Below, in pieces: positions 1-10,200 of a stretch of DNA of 62,917 nt (position 1 is its first letter; each line of letters opens with the position of its first letter). This DNA comes from Prevotellaceae bacterium UBA4372 (GTDB lineage: Bacteria > Bacteroidota > Bacteroidia > Bacteroidales > Bacteroidaceae): positions 1-62,917 of the forward strand of contig DGSC01000052.1 in assembly GCA_002391275.1 (NCBI GenBank), read 5' to 3'. Position numbers and translations under genes: made by a program. The notes beneath the pieces are model-generated. The model was given only the letters and a program-made list of their open reading frames with translations, made no database searches and was not told where the DNA came from.

Positions 1-373
1 TGATGCCTCCGTGCTCCTCGGTCCAAGCCCATGCGTGCTTGAGGAACTCCTCGCGGGTGAGGTCGGCCTTCTTGATACCTTGCTCGGCCAGGCGGTTTAC
101 GACCTTGGCCTCGGTGGCGATGCTGGCATGGTCGGTGCCAGGCACCCAGCAGGCGTTCTTGCCCTCCATGCGAGCGTGGCGCACGAGGATGTCCTGAATG
201 GTCTCGTTCAGCACGTGGCCCATGTGCAGCACGCCCGTAACGTTGGGTGGCGGAATGACCACGGTGTATGGCTCGCGGCCATCGGGCTTCGAGCTGAAGA
301 GTTTATTGTCTAACCAATACTGGTACCATTTACCCTCGACTTCTGCGGGGGAATACTTGCTACTTATTTCCAT
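1..373 (-). CDS. valS: Valyl-tRNA synthetase, N-terminal part (runs off window)
   Basis: First 124 residues of a class I aminoacyl-tRNA synthetase that charges tRNA-Val with valine. The start at 373 reads MEISSKYSPAEVEGKWYQYW, followed by PPPNVTGVLHMGH, where HMGH (about residues 50-53) is the class I HIGH motif in the ValRS form. WVPGTDHASIATEAKV is also typical of ValRS. The gene continues beyond base 1. It lies 10 bases downstream of mazG on the same strand with no terminator between, so the two are probably cotranscribed from the promoter near 1228-1235. Confidence 0.95.
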   Translation of the reverse strand, partial: MEISSKYSPAEVEGKWYQYWLDNKLFSSKPDGREPYTVVIPPPNVTGVLHMGHVLNETIQDILVRHARMEGKNACWVPGTDHASIATEAKVVNRLAEQGIKKADLTREEFLKHAWAWTEEHGGI

Positions 374-383
374 ATGTATAATG

Positions 384-1214
384 TTATTTCTCAAGTTTCT
401 TTGCTTCTTCCCAGATCTTGTCCATCTCCTCGAGAGTCATCTCGGTGAGAGGTTTGCCGATGCGTATGCTGTGCTCCTCGAGGTAGGTGAAACGCCGGAT
501 GAACTTGCGGTTGGTCATCTCAAGGGCATTGTCGGGGTTGAGTTTGTAGAGCCGTGCGGCGTTGATGACCGAGAAGATGAAGTCGCCGAGCTCGCCGGTG
601 GCCTTGCGCTTGTTCTCCTCGCTCTTCTCTTGGCTGAGGGCCTCGAGCTCCGCTTCGAGTTCACCGAGCTCCTCGCGCACCTTGTCCCACACCTGCTCGC
701 GGCAGTCCCAGTCGAAACCTACGCCGCGGGCCTTGTCCTGAATACGATAGGCTTTGATGAGCGAGGGCAAGGCATCGGGCACACCGCTGAGGACGCGTTT
801 GTTGCCGCCCTTCTCCTTGACTTTAAGCTGCTCCCAGTTCTTGAGCACTTGGTCCACCGTCACCTCGCCCTTTTCGATGCGTTCTGCATCGGGGCCATAG
901 ACGTGCGGATGGCGATAGATGAGTTTGTCGCAGAGCTTGTTGCAGACGTCGGCGATGTCGAAGTCTCCGGTCTCGCTGCCTATGCGGGCATAGAAAACGA
1001 TATGGAGCAGCACGTCGCCCAGTTCCTTGCAGATCTCTGCCTTATCGTCCTTGATGAGGGCGTCGGCCAGCTCATACGTCTCTTCGATGGTGTTGGGGCG
1101 AAGGCTTTCGTTGGTCTGCTTGCGGTCCCACGGGCATTTTGTCCGCAGATCATCCATGACGTCGAGCAAGCGTCCGAAAGCCGCTAATTTTTCTTCTCGT
1201 GTGTGCATACGCAT
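384..1214 (-). CDS. mazG: Nucleoside triphosphate pyrophosphohydrolase MazG
   Basis: House-cleaning enzyme that hydrolyses NTPs/dNTPs to monophosphates and pyrophosphate in the cytoplasm. The 276-residue protein has the usual two MazG repeats. The first has CPWDRKQTNESL, then E44-E45-x2-E48 and E64-x2-D67, the Mg-binding acidic residues. The second carries RKATGELGDFIFSVINAARL near residues 205-225. Length matches E. coli MazG. The start may be 1214 (MRMH) or 1208 (MHTREE). The promoter box CAAAGTTA (TAACTTTG on the minus strand) lies 14-21 bases upstream of 1214, which leaves a very short leader and favours either start equally. Confidence 0.95.
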   Translation of the reverse strand: MRMHTREEKLAAFGRLLDVMDDLRTKCPWDRKQTNESLRPNTIEETYELADALIKDDKAEICKELGDVLLHIVFYARIGSETGDFDIADVCNKLCDKLIYRHPHVYGPDAERIEKGEVTVDQVLKNWEQLKVKEKGGNKRVLSGVPDALPSLIKAYRIQDKARGVGFDWDCREQVWDKVREELGELEAELEALSQEKSEENKRKATGELGDFIFSVINAARLYKLNPDNALEMTNRKFIRRFTYLEEHSIRIGKPLTEMTLEEMDKIWEEAKKLEK

Positions 1215-1227
1215 ATAAATTTGGCCG

Positions 1228-1235
1228 CAAAGTTA
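1228..1235 (-). promoter_or_regulatory. Bacteroidetes -7 promoter box of mazG-valS
   Basis: The minus strand reads TAACTTTG, an exact match to the Bacteroidetes -7 consensus TAnnTTTG, just upstream of the mazG start. No convincing -33 TTTG is seen. Confidence 0.6.
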
Positions 1236-1266
1236 CACATTATTTGCGATTTACGTCTTGATTTGA

Positions 1267-1301
1267 ACAAAAAAAAAGCCCTGCCGTATGGCAGAGCTTA
1301 A
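1267..1301 (-). terminator. Rho-independent terminator of the SusCD operon
   Basis: On the minus strand an AGCTCTGCC/GGCAGGGCT hairpin is followed by nine T residues. It lies 23 bases after the stop of the last lipoprotein gene (1324) and separates this operon from mazG. Confidence 0.85.
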
Positions 1302-1323
1302 TATGATGGGCTATTGTTGTGCC

Positions 1324-2295
1324 TTATTGAGCTTTCTTCATGGTGAAGTTGACGTATGAACCACTCATAGCTGCGTAGAAGCCACTTTCGTCGAAAGGCT
1401 CGTAGCATTGATACATCACAGCGGTCTGAGCAAAGTCTGTCGGTACGAAGTCGAGCAGGTAGACGTCGAGAAGGTCGTTGCCGCTGCCATCGTCAATATT
1501 GCGTACGCCTATGTAGGCAACCTTGTTCTCGCTCTGGCTTGAAGCGGAGAAGTTACGGTTTACGCCAGTGAGCTTCAGGACTTGCAGCTGAATGGGGGTC
1601 ATACCTTGGAGAAGGTAAGAGCCAGCATTCTCGTAGGTAGCTTCGCCGATGAAGAAGTTCTTGAGGCCGCTCTTGAAACCAGGGACAAGAGTAGCATCGA
1701 AGGTCATCTGGTCTTCAGCGTTGAACTCGGGGAAGTTGACATAATCGTCCTCGATGCCCCACATGGAAACCATGTACTCGCGGTCGGTGACGAGTTCGTT
1801 CATAACCCAAGTGCCAACAAGGTTCTTGGCAAAAGAGCCGACGAGCACGACCTTGACGGTAGGATACTGGCCAGCTACGAAGTTGTCGCCCGAGAATACA
1901 GGCTTGAGGACAATCGTGTTAGCCTCAGCCTTGGGGTTGGTAGTCTTAGCCTTGATAGTGAATTCCACGTCATGCTTGCCCTTGAGGATGGTAATTTCCT
2001 TTGAGGGGAGCTCGAAGTCTTCGCCTTCCTTAGCCGTAGAAGAGGGATCAACAGCGAGAGTGATGTGGATGTCTTCCTCCGCATTGATCGTGGAAGCGTC
2101 CTTGGCATTGAGGATGCTGAAGGTGATGGTGGTCTCGTCAACTACGCCGTAGGACTTCTTCTCGAAGGAATAGAGGTAGTTGACTTTTTCCGTGGGAGTC
2201 TCGGGGGTAGGTTTCTTTTCGTCTTCATCGTCGCCGCAGGCTACGAAAGAGAAAGAAAGGGCCAATGCCATGATTGGCAAGAGGTACTTTTTCAT
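1324..2295 (-). CDS. SusCD-associated surface lipoprotein (Calx-beta/DUF4843-like)
   Basis: Lipoprotein of 323 residues at the end of the SusC/SusD operon. MKKYLLPIMALALSFSFVAC gives a signal peptide with the lipidated Cys at residue 20, followed by GDDEDEKK, an acidic stretch like the surface-export signal of Bacteroidetes lipoproteins. Residues 40-130 (YLYSFEKKSYGVVDETTITF, then EGEDFELPSKEITILKGK) look like a single beta-sandwich of the Calx-beta/DUF4843 type common in proteins encoded next to SusD. The remaining C-terminal region is unassigned. By position it is probably a SusE/F-like ligand-binding or accessory component on the outer surface; the ligand is unknown. Confidence 0.75.
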   Translation of the reverse strand: MKKYLLPIMALALSFSFVACGDDEDEKKPTPETPTEKVNYLYSFEKKSYGVVDETTITFSILNAKDASTINAEEDIHITLAVDPSSTAKEGEDFELPSKEITILKGKHDVEFTIKAKTTNPKAEANTIVLKPVFSGDNFVAGQYPTVKVVLVGSFAKNLVGTWVMNELVTDREYMVSMWGIEDDYVNFPEFNAEDQMTFDATLVPGFKSGLKNFFIGEATYENAGSYLLQGMTPIQLQVLKLTGVNRNFSASSQSENKVAYIGVRNIDDGSGNDLLDVYLLDFVPTDFAQTAVMYQCYEPFDESGFYAAMSGSYVNFTMKKAQ

Positions 2296-2329
2296 TTTCT
2301 TGTTTGTTTTTAGGGGTTAATATTAAATG

Positions 2330-2539
2330 TTAATGTGCATTCTGCTCATATTCGTCTTCTTGGTCTGAGATGACCTGACGGTCCTCGTCGGTGAGGGCTG
2401 TGGGGTCGGGCATACGGTACTGGGTCTCGTAGCCTTCGTTGATTGTTGGCAGCTCATCTACTTTCTCGCAGCTCTGCAATGAAGCCAAGGCAACGATGAA
2501 GGTGCCAAGCGTTATTGATGAAAGAAATAGTTTATGCAT
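2330..2539 (-). CDS. Small lipoprotein of the SusCD operon
   Basis: A 69-residue lipoprotein: signal peptide, lipobox LQSC with Cys24, then a short polar and acidic tail (EKVDELPTINEGYETQYRMP, ending in EDEYEQNAH). No domain is recognised. It sits between the SusD-like gene (28 bases after its stop) and the DUF4843-like lipoprotein (34 bases before its start). Small lipoproteins in this position occur in other Sus-like operons, but the function is not known. It is too short to bind a large ligand alone and may be a structural partner of the complex (inference). Confidence 0.7.
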   Translation of the reverse strand: MHKLFLSSITLGTFIVALASLQSCEKVDELPTINEGYETQYRMPDPTALTDEDRQVISDQEDEYEQNAH

Positions 2540-2567
2540 AATAATTATATATCTTTTTAATGTGTAC

Positions 2568-3953
2568 TTACTTGGTGGCTTCGTCGTAACCGGGATTCTG
2601 GATGAGCCCTGGCTGGAGCCTCACATCCTGAATGGGCAAGGGGAAGGTGTACATGTATTTGCGTGTCCAGTACTTGAGACCTTTATTCATTACCCACCAC
2701 TCAGGGCGGCCATTACGCTTGAGCTCGTACCAGCGGTCGCCGTTCTCGAAGAAGAATTCCTTGCGGCGTTCCACGAGAATGGCGTAGAGAAGCGGCGTAA
2801 GCGGATGCCCATAGCAATCCTCGCGGATATATTCATCGTCGCGCACGGCAGGGCAGGTCTGAAGCGTAAGGTCGGTGTATGGCTTGATGCGCAGGCGTCT
2901 GAAGGCGTTCAGCTCGCGCAATGCCGTATCCTCGTCGCCGAGGTGGTAGGCACTTTCCATCGCTATGAAAGCCATTTCGGCCGAGCGGAGCGAGGCGAAT
3001 ATCAGTTTCTTACTCAAGCGCCGCGCATTGAACCACATAGAGAAGCGCACATCGTTGTCCTTTTCCGTAAAGAGATTCACGAAACGTGTGCTGAGTGGGC
3101 GATAGCCCCATGTCGTATAAAGTGGGGCAATGGGTCTTGAGGAGTCGTAGAAAAGGTTGTTCTTGATGAGAGTGTTGCCATTGAGATTGAACTGAGTTGT
3201 CATCATGTCGACATAATCCTGTCCTTGCAACAGTGGATAGCGATCCAAGAGTTCCAAGGCTATGGCGCGGGCTTCACTCCAGCGGCCGCACCAGTGGTAG
3301 AGTCGTGCAAGAAAGCCTTTGCAGACGTCATTATTGAAGCGGAACATAGGATTCTTGATATCGCAGGCAATGGCTGCATTGAGATCGGCCTCGACTTGTT
3401 CTATAGTGGCTTGCAAGGTGCTACGCACGGGCTTGGCTTCCATGTCAAAGGTTGTCACAAGGGGCACGCCGAGGGTGGCATCGTCAGCCAATGGAGGAGC
3501 GCAAAAATCCCGGAGAAGCTGATAATAGCACCAGCCGCGAAAAGCATAGGCCGTGCCTACGACATCTCGTTCCTGCTGCGTAGTACCCTTATGAGGCAGT
3601 GCATCGAGAGCCATATTGCAGATTCCAATAATCTGATAATACGACTTATAGTTGCTCTGCTCGCCAGACAGAATCTCGCCGATATAGCTACTAAGGCTGG
3701 AACCGCCCGGCAGTTCGGTGAGATTTACTTCGCCATTGTCCGCCACTTCCTCAAGCTGAGTTGAGCGATGGCAGCTGCTGAGACTTGAAAATAATTCCGA
3801 GCCATAATCAAAGCTGTTGCAGAGCTGATGAATCAAGGCCGAGTAGTCTTCTGCCGTCTTAGGTATTTCCTTGCCATAGGGCTTGATGTCGAGGAAGTCG
3901 TTGCAGCTTACTGCTACGAGAGCGGCAAAGATGATGATGATATATTTTTTCAT
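2568..3953 (-). CDS. SusD/RagB-family nutrient-binding lipoprotein
   Basis: Outer-surface lid lipoprotein that pairs with the SusC transporter encoded immediately upstream (1 base between stop and start). The 461 residues begin MKKYIIIIFAALVAVSC, with lipid Cys at 17, followed by NDFLDIKP, the classic SusD N-terminus. Downstream are tetratricopeptide-like helices (GTAYAFRGWCYYQLLRDF; CKGFLARLYHWCGRWSEARA). Near the C-terminus lie the RRKEFFFENGDRWYELKRNG block and the LPIQDV...NPGY end typical of RagB/SusD. Because the operon starts with a protease, peptides are a more likely ligand than glycans (inference). Confidence 0.93.
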   Translation of the reverse strand: MKKYIIIIFAALVAVSCNDFLDIKPYGKEIPKTAEDYSALIHQLCNSFDYGSELFSSLSSCHRSTQLEEVADNGEVNLTELPGGSSLSSYIGEILSGEQSNYKSYYQIIGICNMALDALPHKGTTQQERDVVGTAYAFRGWCYYQLLRDFCAPPLADDATLGVPLVTTFDMEAKPVRSTLQATIEQVEADLNAAIACDIKNPMFRFNNDVCKGFLARLYHWCGRWSEARAIALELLDRYPLLQGQDYVDMMTTQFNLNGNTLIKNNLFYDSSRPIAPLYTTWGYRPLSTRFVNLFTEKDNDVRFSMWFNARRLSKKLIFASLRSAEMAFIAMESAYHLGDEDTALRELNAFRRLRIKPYTDLTLQTCPAVRDDEYIREDCYGHPLTPLLYAILVERRKEFFFENGDRWYELKRNGRPEWWVMNKGLKYWTRKYMYTFPLPIQDVRLQPGLIQNPGYDEATK

Positions 3954-3954
3954 A

Positions 3955-6900
3955 TTACAATCCGATATTAAGTCCGACAGAGAATGAACGGCTCATGGGG
4001 TAGACAGCTCCGGGCGTCTCGGGATTCATGCCTTTGTAGGCGGTGATAATCCACAAGTTGTTAGCTGTAAAGCTGAGACCCAGCGAGCCTATGCCCGAAC
4101 GTCGCAGCATCTGCTCAGGGAAACTATACATGAGGGTCACGGAACCGATTTTCCAATAGGAGCCATCCTCGTAGAAGATGCTGCTGAACGAGCGTGTGCC
4201 GGCCGGTTGGTCTACGTCGAGCCGCAAATCCGTAGCGAAGGCATCGACCAGACGAGGGTAGCCATCCGTGACAGGATTATCGGGTGTCCAGCGATAAGCG
4301 GCGTCCTTGACTGTGTTGAGATGGGCTGAGTAGACATCATAGATGGGACGATTGGAGACAATCTTGTTTACGGAACTGCCCAAACCTGTATTATCGTAGT
4401 TGCTGACGGGGGTGATATAGTTGCGGAGCTTGGCACCTAATGAGAATGATGTGGATATGCTCAACGACAGCTGTTTCCAAGAAACATGTGTCGACAAGCC
4501 ACCCGTCCATGGATAATTGCTCGTGCCGATGTAGTAGGTATAGTTGTCGTCGTTGCGCAAATCGGCGTTCGTCTTTATGACGGCATCTGGACGCAGCTTG
4601 AAATTATAGATTCCTGTCGTGGGATTAATGCCTTCGGGCTTGCCAGAGAAGATATGTCCCAAAGGATAGCCTACATAGTAGTCACCACCCAAGCTGCCCG
4701 ACGGAGATTCATATTTGGTCAGCACATTCTGGTTATAAGCAATGTTGGCATTCACACTCCAGTTCCAAGCCTTGGTGTGTATGGGCGTCACACTCAGCAT
4801 CAGCTCAACGCCCTGATTGATTTGCTCGCTGGTGTTATAGCTTTGCGACGTAAAGCCGGTGGTCGATACAACGCGAACAGAAGTCACGAGGTCATAGCCT
4901 CTGCGACGATAGAGCGAGAGATTGGCATTCAGACGGTTCTTCAAAAAACCGAGATCGATGCTGCCATTCCAGTCTTGAGTATGTTCCCATCGCAAGTTGG
5001 GGTTGGGCGGGCTTTTCACCATGCCCATTCGATAGGCTTGAGTCTCGCTGTTGCGGAATGTGGAGAGGTAGTCCATGATGAGCACAGGGTAGACACTTTT
5101 GTTCACACCACCAGTCAAACCTGTAGACAGACGTATGGTAGCACGGCTTATGATGTGGCGCAAGGGTTTCATGAAGCGCTCTTCATCGATGTTCCAAGCC
5201 AAGCCTGTAGACCAGATGAGGTTGAACTGCTCATTCGAACCGAAGTTGTTGCTGCCATCCGAACGTACCGTGGCATTGACCACATAACGGTTCTTCAGCA
5301 CATAATCGACAGCTCCGTAGAATGAGGCGAAAGCATCTTCTGTACGTGCACGGCCCGACAGGCTGTTAATGACGTTGTTGTAGGTCTGCATGTCGGCCTG
5401 GTAGTTGGGCAAAGAATGATAATATAGCGGAGTGGCATAGTTGCCTGTCTTGGGGTCGTAGCCATACATCTTGCTTTGCAGCGTCTGGGCGAAATTGCTT
5501 CGGAGCTCTGTTCCGAACACTGCGCTGACATGATGAATGAGGTTGAACGTCTGGCTGTAATTCGCTTGTGCCCTGACGAGCCAGCTGCGATTGAAGTTGT
5601 TGCTTTGTGTAAGACTGCCGTAAATACGTTTCGACACCCGGGTATCATACTCAAACGGGCGGTCATCCCACGCTGCATAGGTATGCTGTCCGATCTCATC
5701 CTCCGAATTGTCGTTGCTATAAGTATATGAGGCAAGGCCGTAGAGCTTGAAATGCTCGTTGATGCGCCATGTGATGTCGCCACGAATCGTCGTGGATGAG
5801 CTGGTGCTTAGCGCGCTCGTCTCGTTGAGTTCACGCATGACACTCACCCCATTATCAGGCAATATGGTCCACGTATTCCCGTAAACAGTGGATTGGGAGA
5901 AGAAGGTATTGTCTGCCGCATACGAGCCGTCGTCGTTATAAGGGCGCTCGTAGGGGTTTGCGAAATAAGCGTATTTGAAGATGTCGAAGTTCAGCGACGA
6001 GGCAGTAGCCTTCATATAATTGTATGAGGCATCGAAATTCAGCGTCACCTTCTCCGACGGATTCGCCGAGATTCTTGCGCTGAAATTGTAACCATCAGAA
6101 GACGTACGCTTAACAATACCTTTATTTGTATTGATGCCACCACTGACGTAATAGGTAAGTTTGTCAGAGCCTCCAGAAGCACTTACATAGTGGGAAGTGC
6201 TCACCGTGTTGTGCATCAGTTCCTTGAACCAGTTGGTGTCGGTCTTTTTAAGTTGTTCGATATAGGCATCTTGCTCGGCGACGCTCATGCCTGCGAACTG
6301 ACCATAGCCACTGCGAATTTGCCCTATGATGCCCACACGTGGGTACCAACCGCCCGAAGCGTAGCCTGCGGCAGAGAACTCATCCCAGATGCCCTGCTCA
6401 TAGGCCAACTTCTCGCTGGTGTTCATAAGGTTGTGGTCGCGCGAGGGGGCTGTTTGGATGGATACATTACCCGAATAGCTCAGGTTGATTCGCCCGGCCT
6501 TGCCTTTCTTGGTCGTGATGACGATGACGCCAGCCTGCGCCTCAGAGCCATAGATTGCCGAGGCCGCAGCATCTTTCAGGACGGTGATGCTCTCGATGTC
6601 CTGCGGTGGAATACCTGCCACACCGTTAGCATAGAGTGTCGTGAAATCGCCCGATCGTACATAGCTGCTACCCATCGTGGGGATGTTCTTCTGTATAGGC
6701 ACACCATCGACGACCCACAGGGGTTCGTTGTTTCCCGTGATAGAACTGATTCCACGTATGCGCACCTTGGCGCTTTGGCCTGGGCGACCGCTCACAGCTT
6801 GCACATTAACGCCTGCCAGTTTGCCTTGCATGAGCATGTCTACGTTAGCCAGGGGTTTATCCTTCAAGTCTTTCTCGGTGAGGATGCCTACAGAGCCCGT

Positions 6901-7254
6901 AGCCTTTCGGATGTCGGTTTGTGTGTATCCGTTCACCACTACCTGTTCCATCGTTTTCGTGTCTTCTTCAAGAGTCACAAAGATTTCACGCTTGCCCACC
7001 TTGGCCGAACCGGGCTTAAAACCGATGTACGAAAGGTCGAGAATATCGCCCGGACGGCAATCAAGCACGAAATGTCCGTCGAGGTCGGTCTGCGCTCCAT
7101 TCTGTGTTCCTCGCACACGCACCGAGACTCCCACCAAAGGTTCGCCATCGGCAGAATGCACTGTACCGCGGACCCTCTGAGTCGCTCCTGTGCCTTGCGC
7201 CGAGATAAGCAAGGGGCTAAGTACACAGATGAGGATTAGTAAGTATCTACGCAT
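3955..7254 (-). CDS. SusC/RagA-family TonB-dependent outer membrane transporter
   Basis: A 1099-residue TonB-dependent importer. Residues 1-20 are a signal peptide; about 28-105 form the carboxypeptidase-regulatory-like domain (GTVHSADGEPLVGVSVRVRG); then comes the TonB-box region (TMEQVVVNGYTQTDIRKATGS) and a plug domain with LQGKLAGVNV-like, RIRGISSI and EPLWVVDGVPI motifs. The rest is a 22-strand barrel ending in aromatic-rich strands (FSVGLNIGL). Length is normal for the family. It forms a SusCD pair with the gene 1 base downstream. There is no terminator or promoter box in the 41 bases between it and the upstream double protease, so cotranscription is likely. Confidence 0.95.
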   Translation of the reverse strand: MRRYLLILICVLSPLLISAQGTGATQRVRGTVHSADGEPLVGVSVRVRGTQNGAQTDLDGHFVLDCRPGDILDLSYIGFKPGSAKVGKREIFVTLEEDTKTMEQVVVNGYTQTDIRKATGSVGILTEKDLKDKPLANVDMLMQGKLAGVNVQAVSGRPGQSAKVRIRGISSITGNNEPLWVVDGVPIQKNIPTMGSSYVRSGDFTTLYANGVAGIPPQDIESITVLKDAAASAIYGSEAQAGVIVITTKKGKAGRINLSYSGNVSIQTAPSRDHNLMNTSEKLAYEQGIWDEFSAAGYASGGWYPRVGIIGQIRSGYGQFAGMSVAEQDAYIEQLKKTDTNWFKELMHNTVSTSHYVSASGGSDKLTYYVSGGINTNKGIVKRTSSDGYNFSARISANPSEKVTLNFDASYNYMKATASSLNFDIFKYAYFANPYERPYNDDGSYAADNTFFSQSTVYGNTWTILPDNGVSVMRELNETSALSTSSSTTIRGDITWRINEHFKLYGLASYTYSNDNSEDEIGQHTYAAWDDRPFEYDTRVSKRIYGSLTQSNNFNRSWLVRAQANYSQTFNLIHHVSAVFGTELRSNFAQTLQSKMYGYDPKTGNYATPLYYHSLPNYQADMQTYNNVINSLSGRARTEDAFASFYGAVDYVLKNRYVVNATVRSDGSNNFGSNEQFNLIWSTGLAWNIDEERFMKPLRHIISRATIRLSTGLTGGVNKSVYPVLIMDYLSTFRNSETQAYRMGMVKSPPNPNLRWEHTQDWNGSIDLGFLKNRLNANLSLYRRRGYDLVTSVRVVSTTGFTSQSYNTSEQINQGVELMLSVTPIHTKAWNWSVNANIAYNQNVLTKYESPSGSLGGDYYVGYPLGHIFSGKPEGINPTTGIYNFKLRPDAVIKTNADLRNDDNYTYYIGTSNYPWTGGLSTHVSWKQLSLSISTSFSLGAKLRNYITPVSNYDNTGLGSSVNKIVSNRPIYDVYSAHLNTVKDAAYRWTPDNPVTDGYPRLVDAFATDLRLDVDQPAGTRSFSSIFYEDGSYWKIGSVTLMYSFPEQMLRRSGIGSLGLSFTANNLWIITAYKGMNPETPGAVYPMSRSFSVGLNIGL

Positions 7255-7295
7255 TGGATGTTTATTGAGAATATAAATTTGAATATTTAGAAATC

Positions 7296-10200
7296 TTAGT
7301 TGCCGAGCTCCTGCATTAGCTCAACTGGAGTAGGCTTACCTAACAAATGTTCACGGAAATAGGCCCGAACGGTCGTCTGGTAGTATTGGTCTCCTACGCC
7401 ATGGTCTACACCCGGAAGCATAAGCATGTCAAAGTGCTTGCCTGCACGGATGAGCGCCTGAGCCATGCGCATAGTGCTGGCTGGGTGAACATTGTTGTCC
7501 ACGTCGCCATGGATAAGCAGCAGATGTCCTTTAAGGTTACCAGCCAGCTCCATATTAGTGGGGATATGTGCATCCCAATGTGTATGGCCGAGAGAGTCTG
7601 TCACTTGGTGTATGCCGTGAAAGGTCTCGCCCCACCACTTCAGATAGATGTTATTGTCATGGTTGCCGCTGGCGGCTACTGCCACCTTGTAAAACTCGGG
7701 ACGGGAAAGCAAGGCCGTAGTGCTCAGGAAGGCTCCTCCAGAGTGGCCGTAGATGCCTACACGTGTAGTGTCGGCCTGCGGTATGCGAGTTGCCACCTGA
7801 CGAATGGCGGCATAGTCGTCGTCGAGAGCGTAGTCGCGAAGGTTGCCATAGCCGTAGGTGTAGTACTTACGGCCACGCCAAGGGTTACAACCGCGATAGC
7901 TGAATGAGATGACAACGAAGCCTTCGTCGGCAAGCGCCTGATTGCCATCATCGTCGAGTGAGAAGTCGAGGGGCAGTAAATCGGTATGCGGACCTGGATA
8001 AGGATTGGAGATAATGGGCAACTTATCGGTGGAACGCATGTTATAAGGCGTATATACGATGCCATACAGCGGCGTTTGACCATCTGCTGCCGTAATCTGC
8101 ATCTGCTGAGGTGTACGCCATCCTTTTGCCGTGAGGGCGCTGACGTCGGCTGTGGCCAGCTCGCAGATGAGTTTGCCTTTAAGATCGCGCAGGTTGTATT
8201 GCCCGGCGAAATCGACACGACTGTAATGGTCTACGAGGTAGCGCCCTGTTGGCGATAGCTCGATGCTGTGGTTGCCGTTGCCAGGTGTGAGCAGGGTTAA
8301 GCCCTTGCCATTAAAGCCTACTCGATAGTAGTAGGCATAGCAGGGGTTTGACGCCTCTGATTCGTAGCCATAACCTTTATATATTAATGTATGCGCGAGA
8401 GTATCTATGTGCTCAATCTCTGCTGCAACCATATCCGCAGGCGTGATGGTGTGCTTGAGTTTTCCGTTGCCATCGTAGTGGAACCATTGTCCGCGATCTC
8501 CCCGCTCTGCCCACCAAAGGATGTCCTCGCCGTTGTTGAGCACGTGATAGTTGAACAGTTGCTCGTTGAGGTGCGGCTTGCATTCTTCGTGAATAATAGT
8601 GCGGACGCTGTTATCGGCAGCATCGATACGAAGGAGGTCTACTTGATCTTGTGCCCGACTTTTCCGCAAGAGGTAGGCATAACGGCCGCTTGTGGTGATG
8701 CCGCGGAAGCGCGGTGTCTCTATAATCTGGTCGGGGTAGGCTTCGATGTTGAGCTGCTCAACGGTGCCTTTGTCGGCATCGATGATGTAGGCTGCGAAAT
8801 GTGAAACGGCAGTGTCACCGGGCATGGAATATTTCATGGTCACAGCGCGAGGACGTGGTTGTGCCAGATTGTCAACGTAGGTCAACGTGGGGACATCGCG
8901 CTTGTCTTCACGCAGAACGATGAAGCGATGGGTGTCGCCTATCCATTTGCCTTCGGCTGAAGAGTAGCCCTTGGTGCCTCGCATGGTGTTGCCGCCTACA
9001 GCATAGGAATTGAAGTGTTCGCCGTCGGAGGTGAGGCGCAGGGGCGCAGGAGACATGGACTGTGAGTCTGAGGTCGACGGCTCCTTATGCGCAAGGTAGA
9101 GGTCATCGTCGTAGGCGTAGATGTAGTAGAGGCTGTCGGCCGAGAAGCGTTTCCAATAGGGTTCGCTGCTTTGCCTGTAGCTGCTTGGTTTCTCGGGAGC
9201 GTGCATGACGCTGTCTACGGGCTGGATGCTACGCGTACGTGTGTTGCCGAGGAGGTAGATGGGTTCGACGGTGCCGTCGGCCTTGCGTTGTTTTTTCTTA
9301 AAGAAGAATTGACGGTCTTCCTCGTCGAGCCAAGTGACGTCGACGTAGCTGTTAAGGATGTGGCGCGACAGGGTGTCGGTGTTGAAGGGTCTTGTCTTGG
9401 CGGCCAAGTCGAGGGCTTTTTGGATGTTAATAAGGCCTGCGGCTGTGGGGGGGAGGGGTTGCGACACAGTCGCAACATACGGAACGGAGGAAGGGAGGGA
9501 AGCGGGAACGGAGGATGGGTGGGAAGCGGGAACGGAGGAGAGGGAGGAGGGAACGGAGGGAGAGAGGGACGGGGAAACAGAGGGAGAGGGTGACGGGGCG
9601 GCCGTGGGTGCTGGCGAAGCGGATTGCATGATGATATTTCTCACCTGAGGTGCCGAGAGATGGGGGTAGAGGCTACGGATGGCAGCGGCAAGGCCGGCCA
9701 CCTGCGGGGCTGCAAGGCTGGTGCCTTGATTGGTGCTCCATTCGTTGCCGGGGGCTGTGGACTTGATATCTTCGCCAGGTGCAATGACATCTACTGTTTT
9801 AGGGCCGTAGTTGCTCAGCCGCATGATGGTACCATCGGTGCCAGCTGCACCTACGACAATGATATTGTCGCGACGGTGGCCGTCAAGAGCTATGGGTGAG
9901 GGGTAATAGATGATGCTGTCGGAATTAGCCGAGTTGTTGCCGCTGGCTTTTACGAGGAGTATGTCGCGCCGGGCTGCTACATCAAGCAGACTGTCGACGA
10001 CGTGGCGGTATGGACTGAACGTCTTTCCGAAACTCATATTGATGACCCTCGCTCCATGGTCTATCGCATACTTCAACGCAGCCGCAACATCTCGGTCGTA
10101 CTCGTCGCCGTCGGGGATGGCACGGATGGGAATAATCTTAATGTCTGCCTTGCACTGCTGTGCCACCTGCGCCACCAAGCCCATGACCATCGTGCCATGA

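Noticed and set aside
198..1187. 329-residue plus-strand reading opposite mazG
   Set aside because: It is the antisense shadow of mazG and valS, which carry clear motifs on the other strand.
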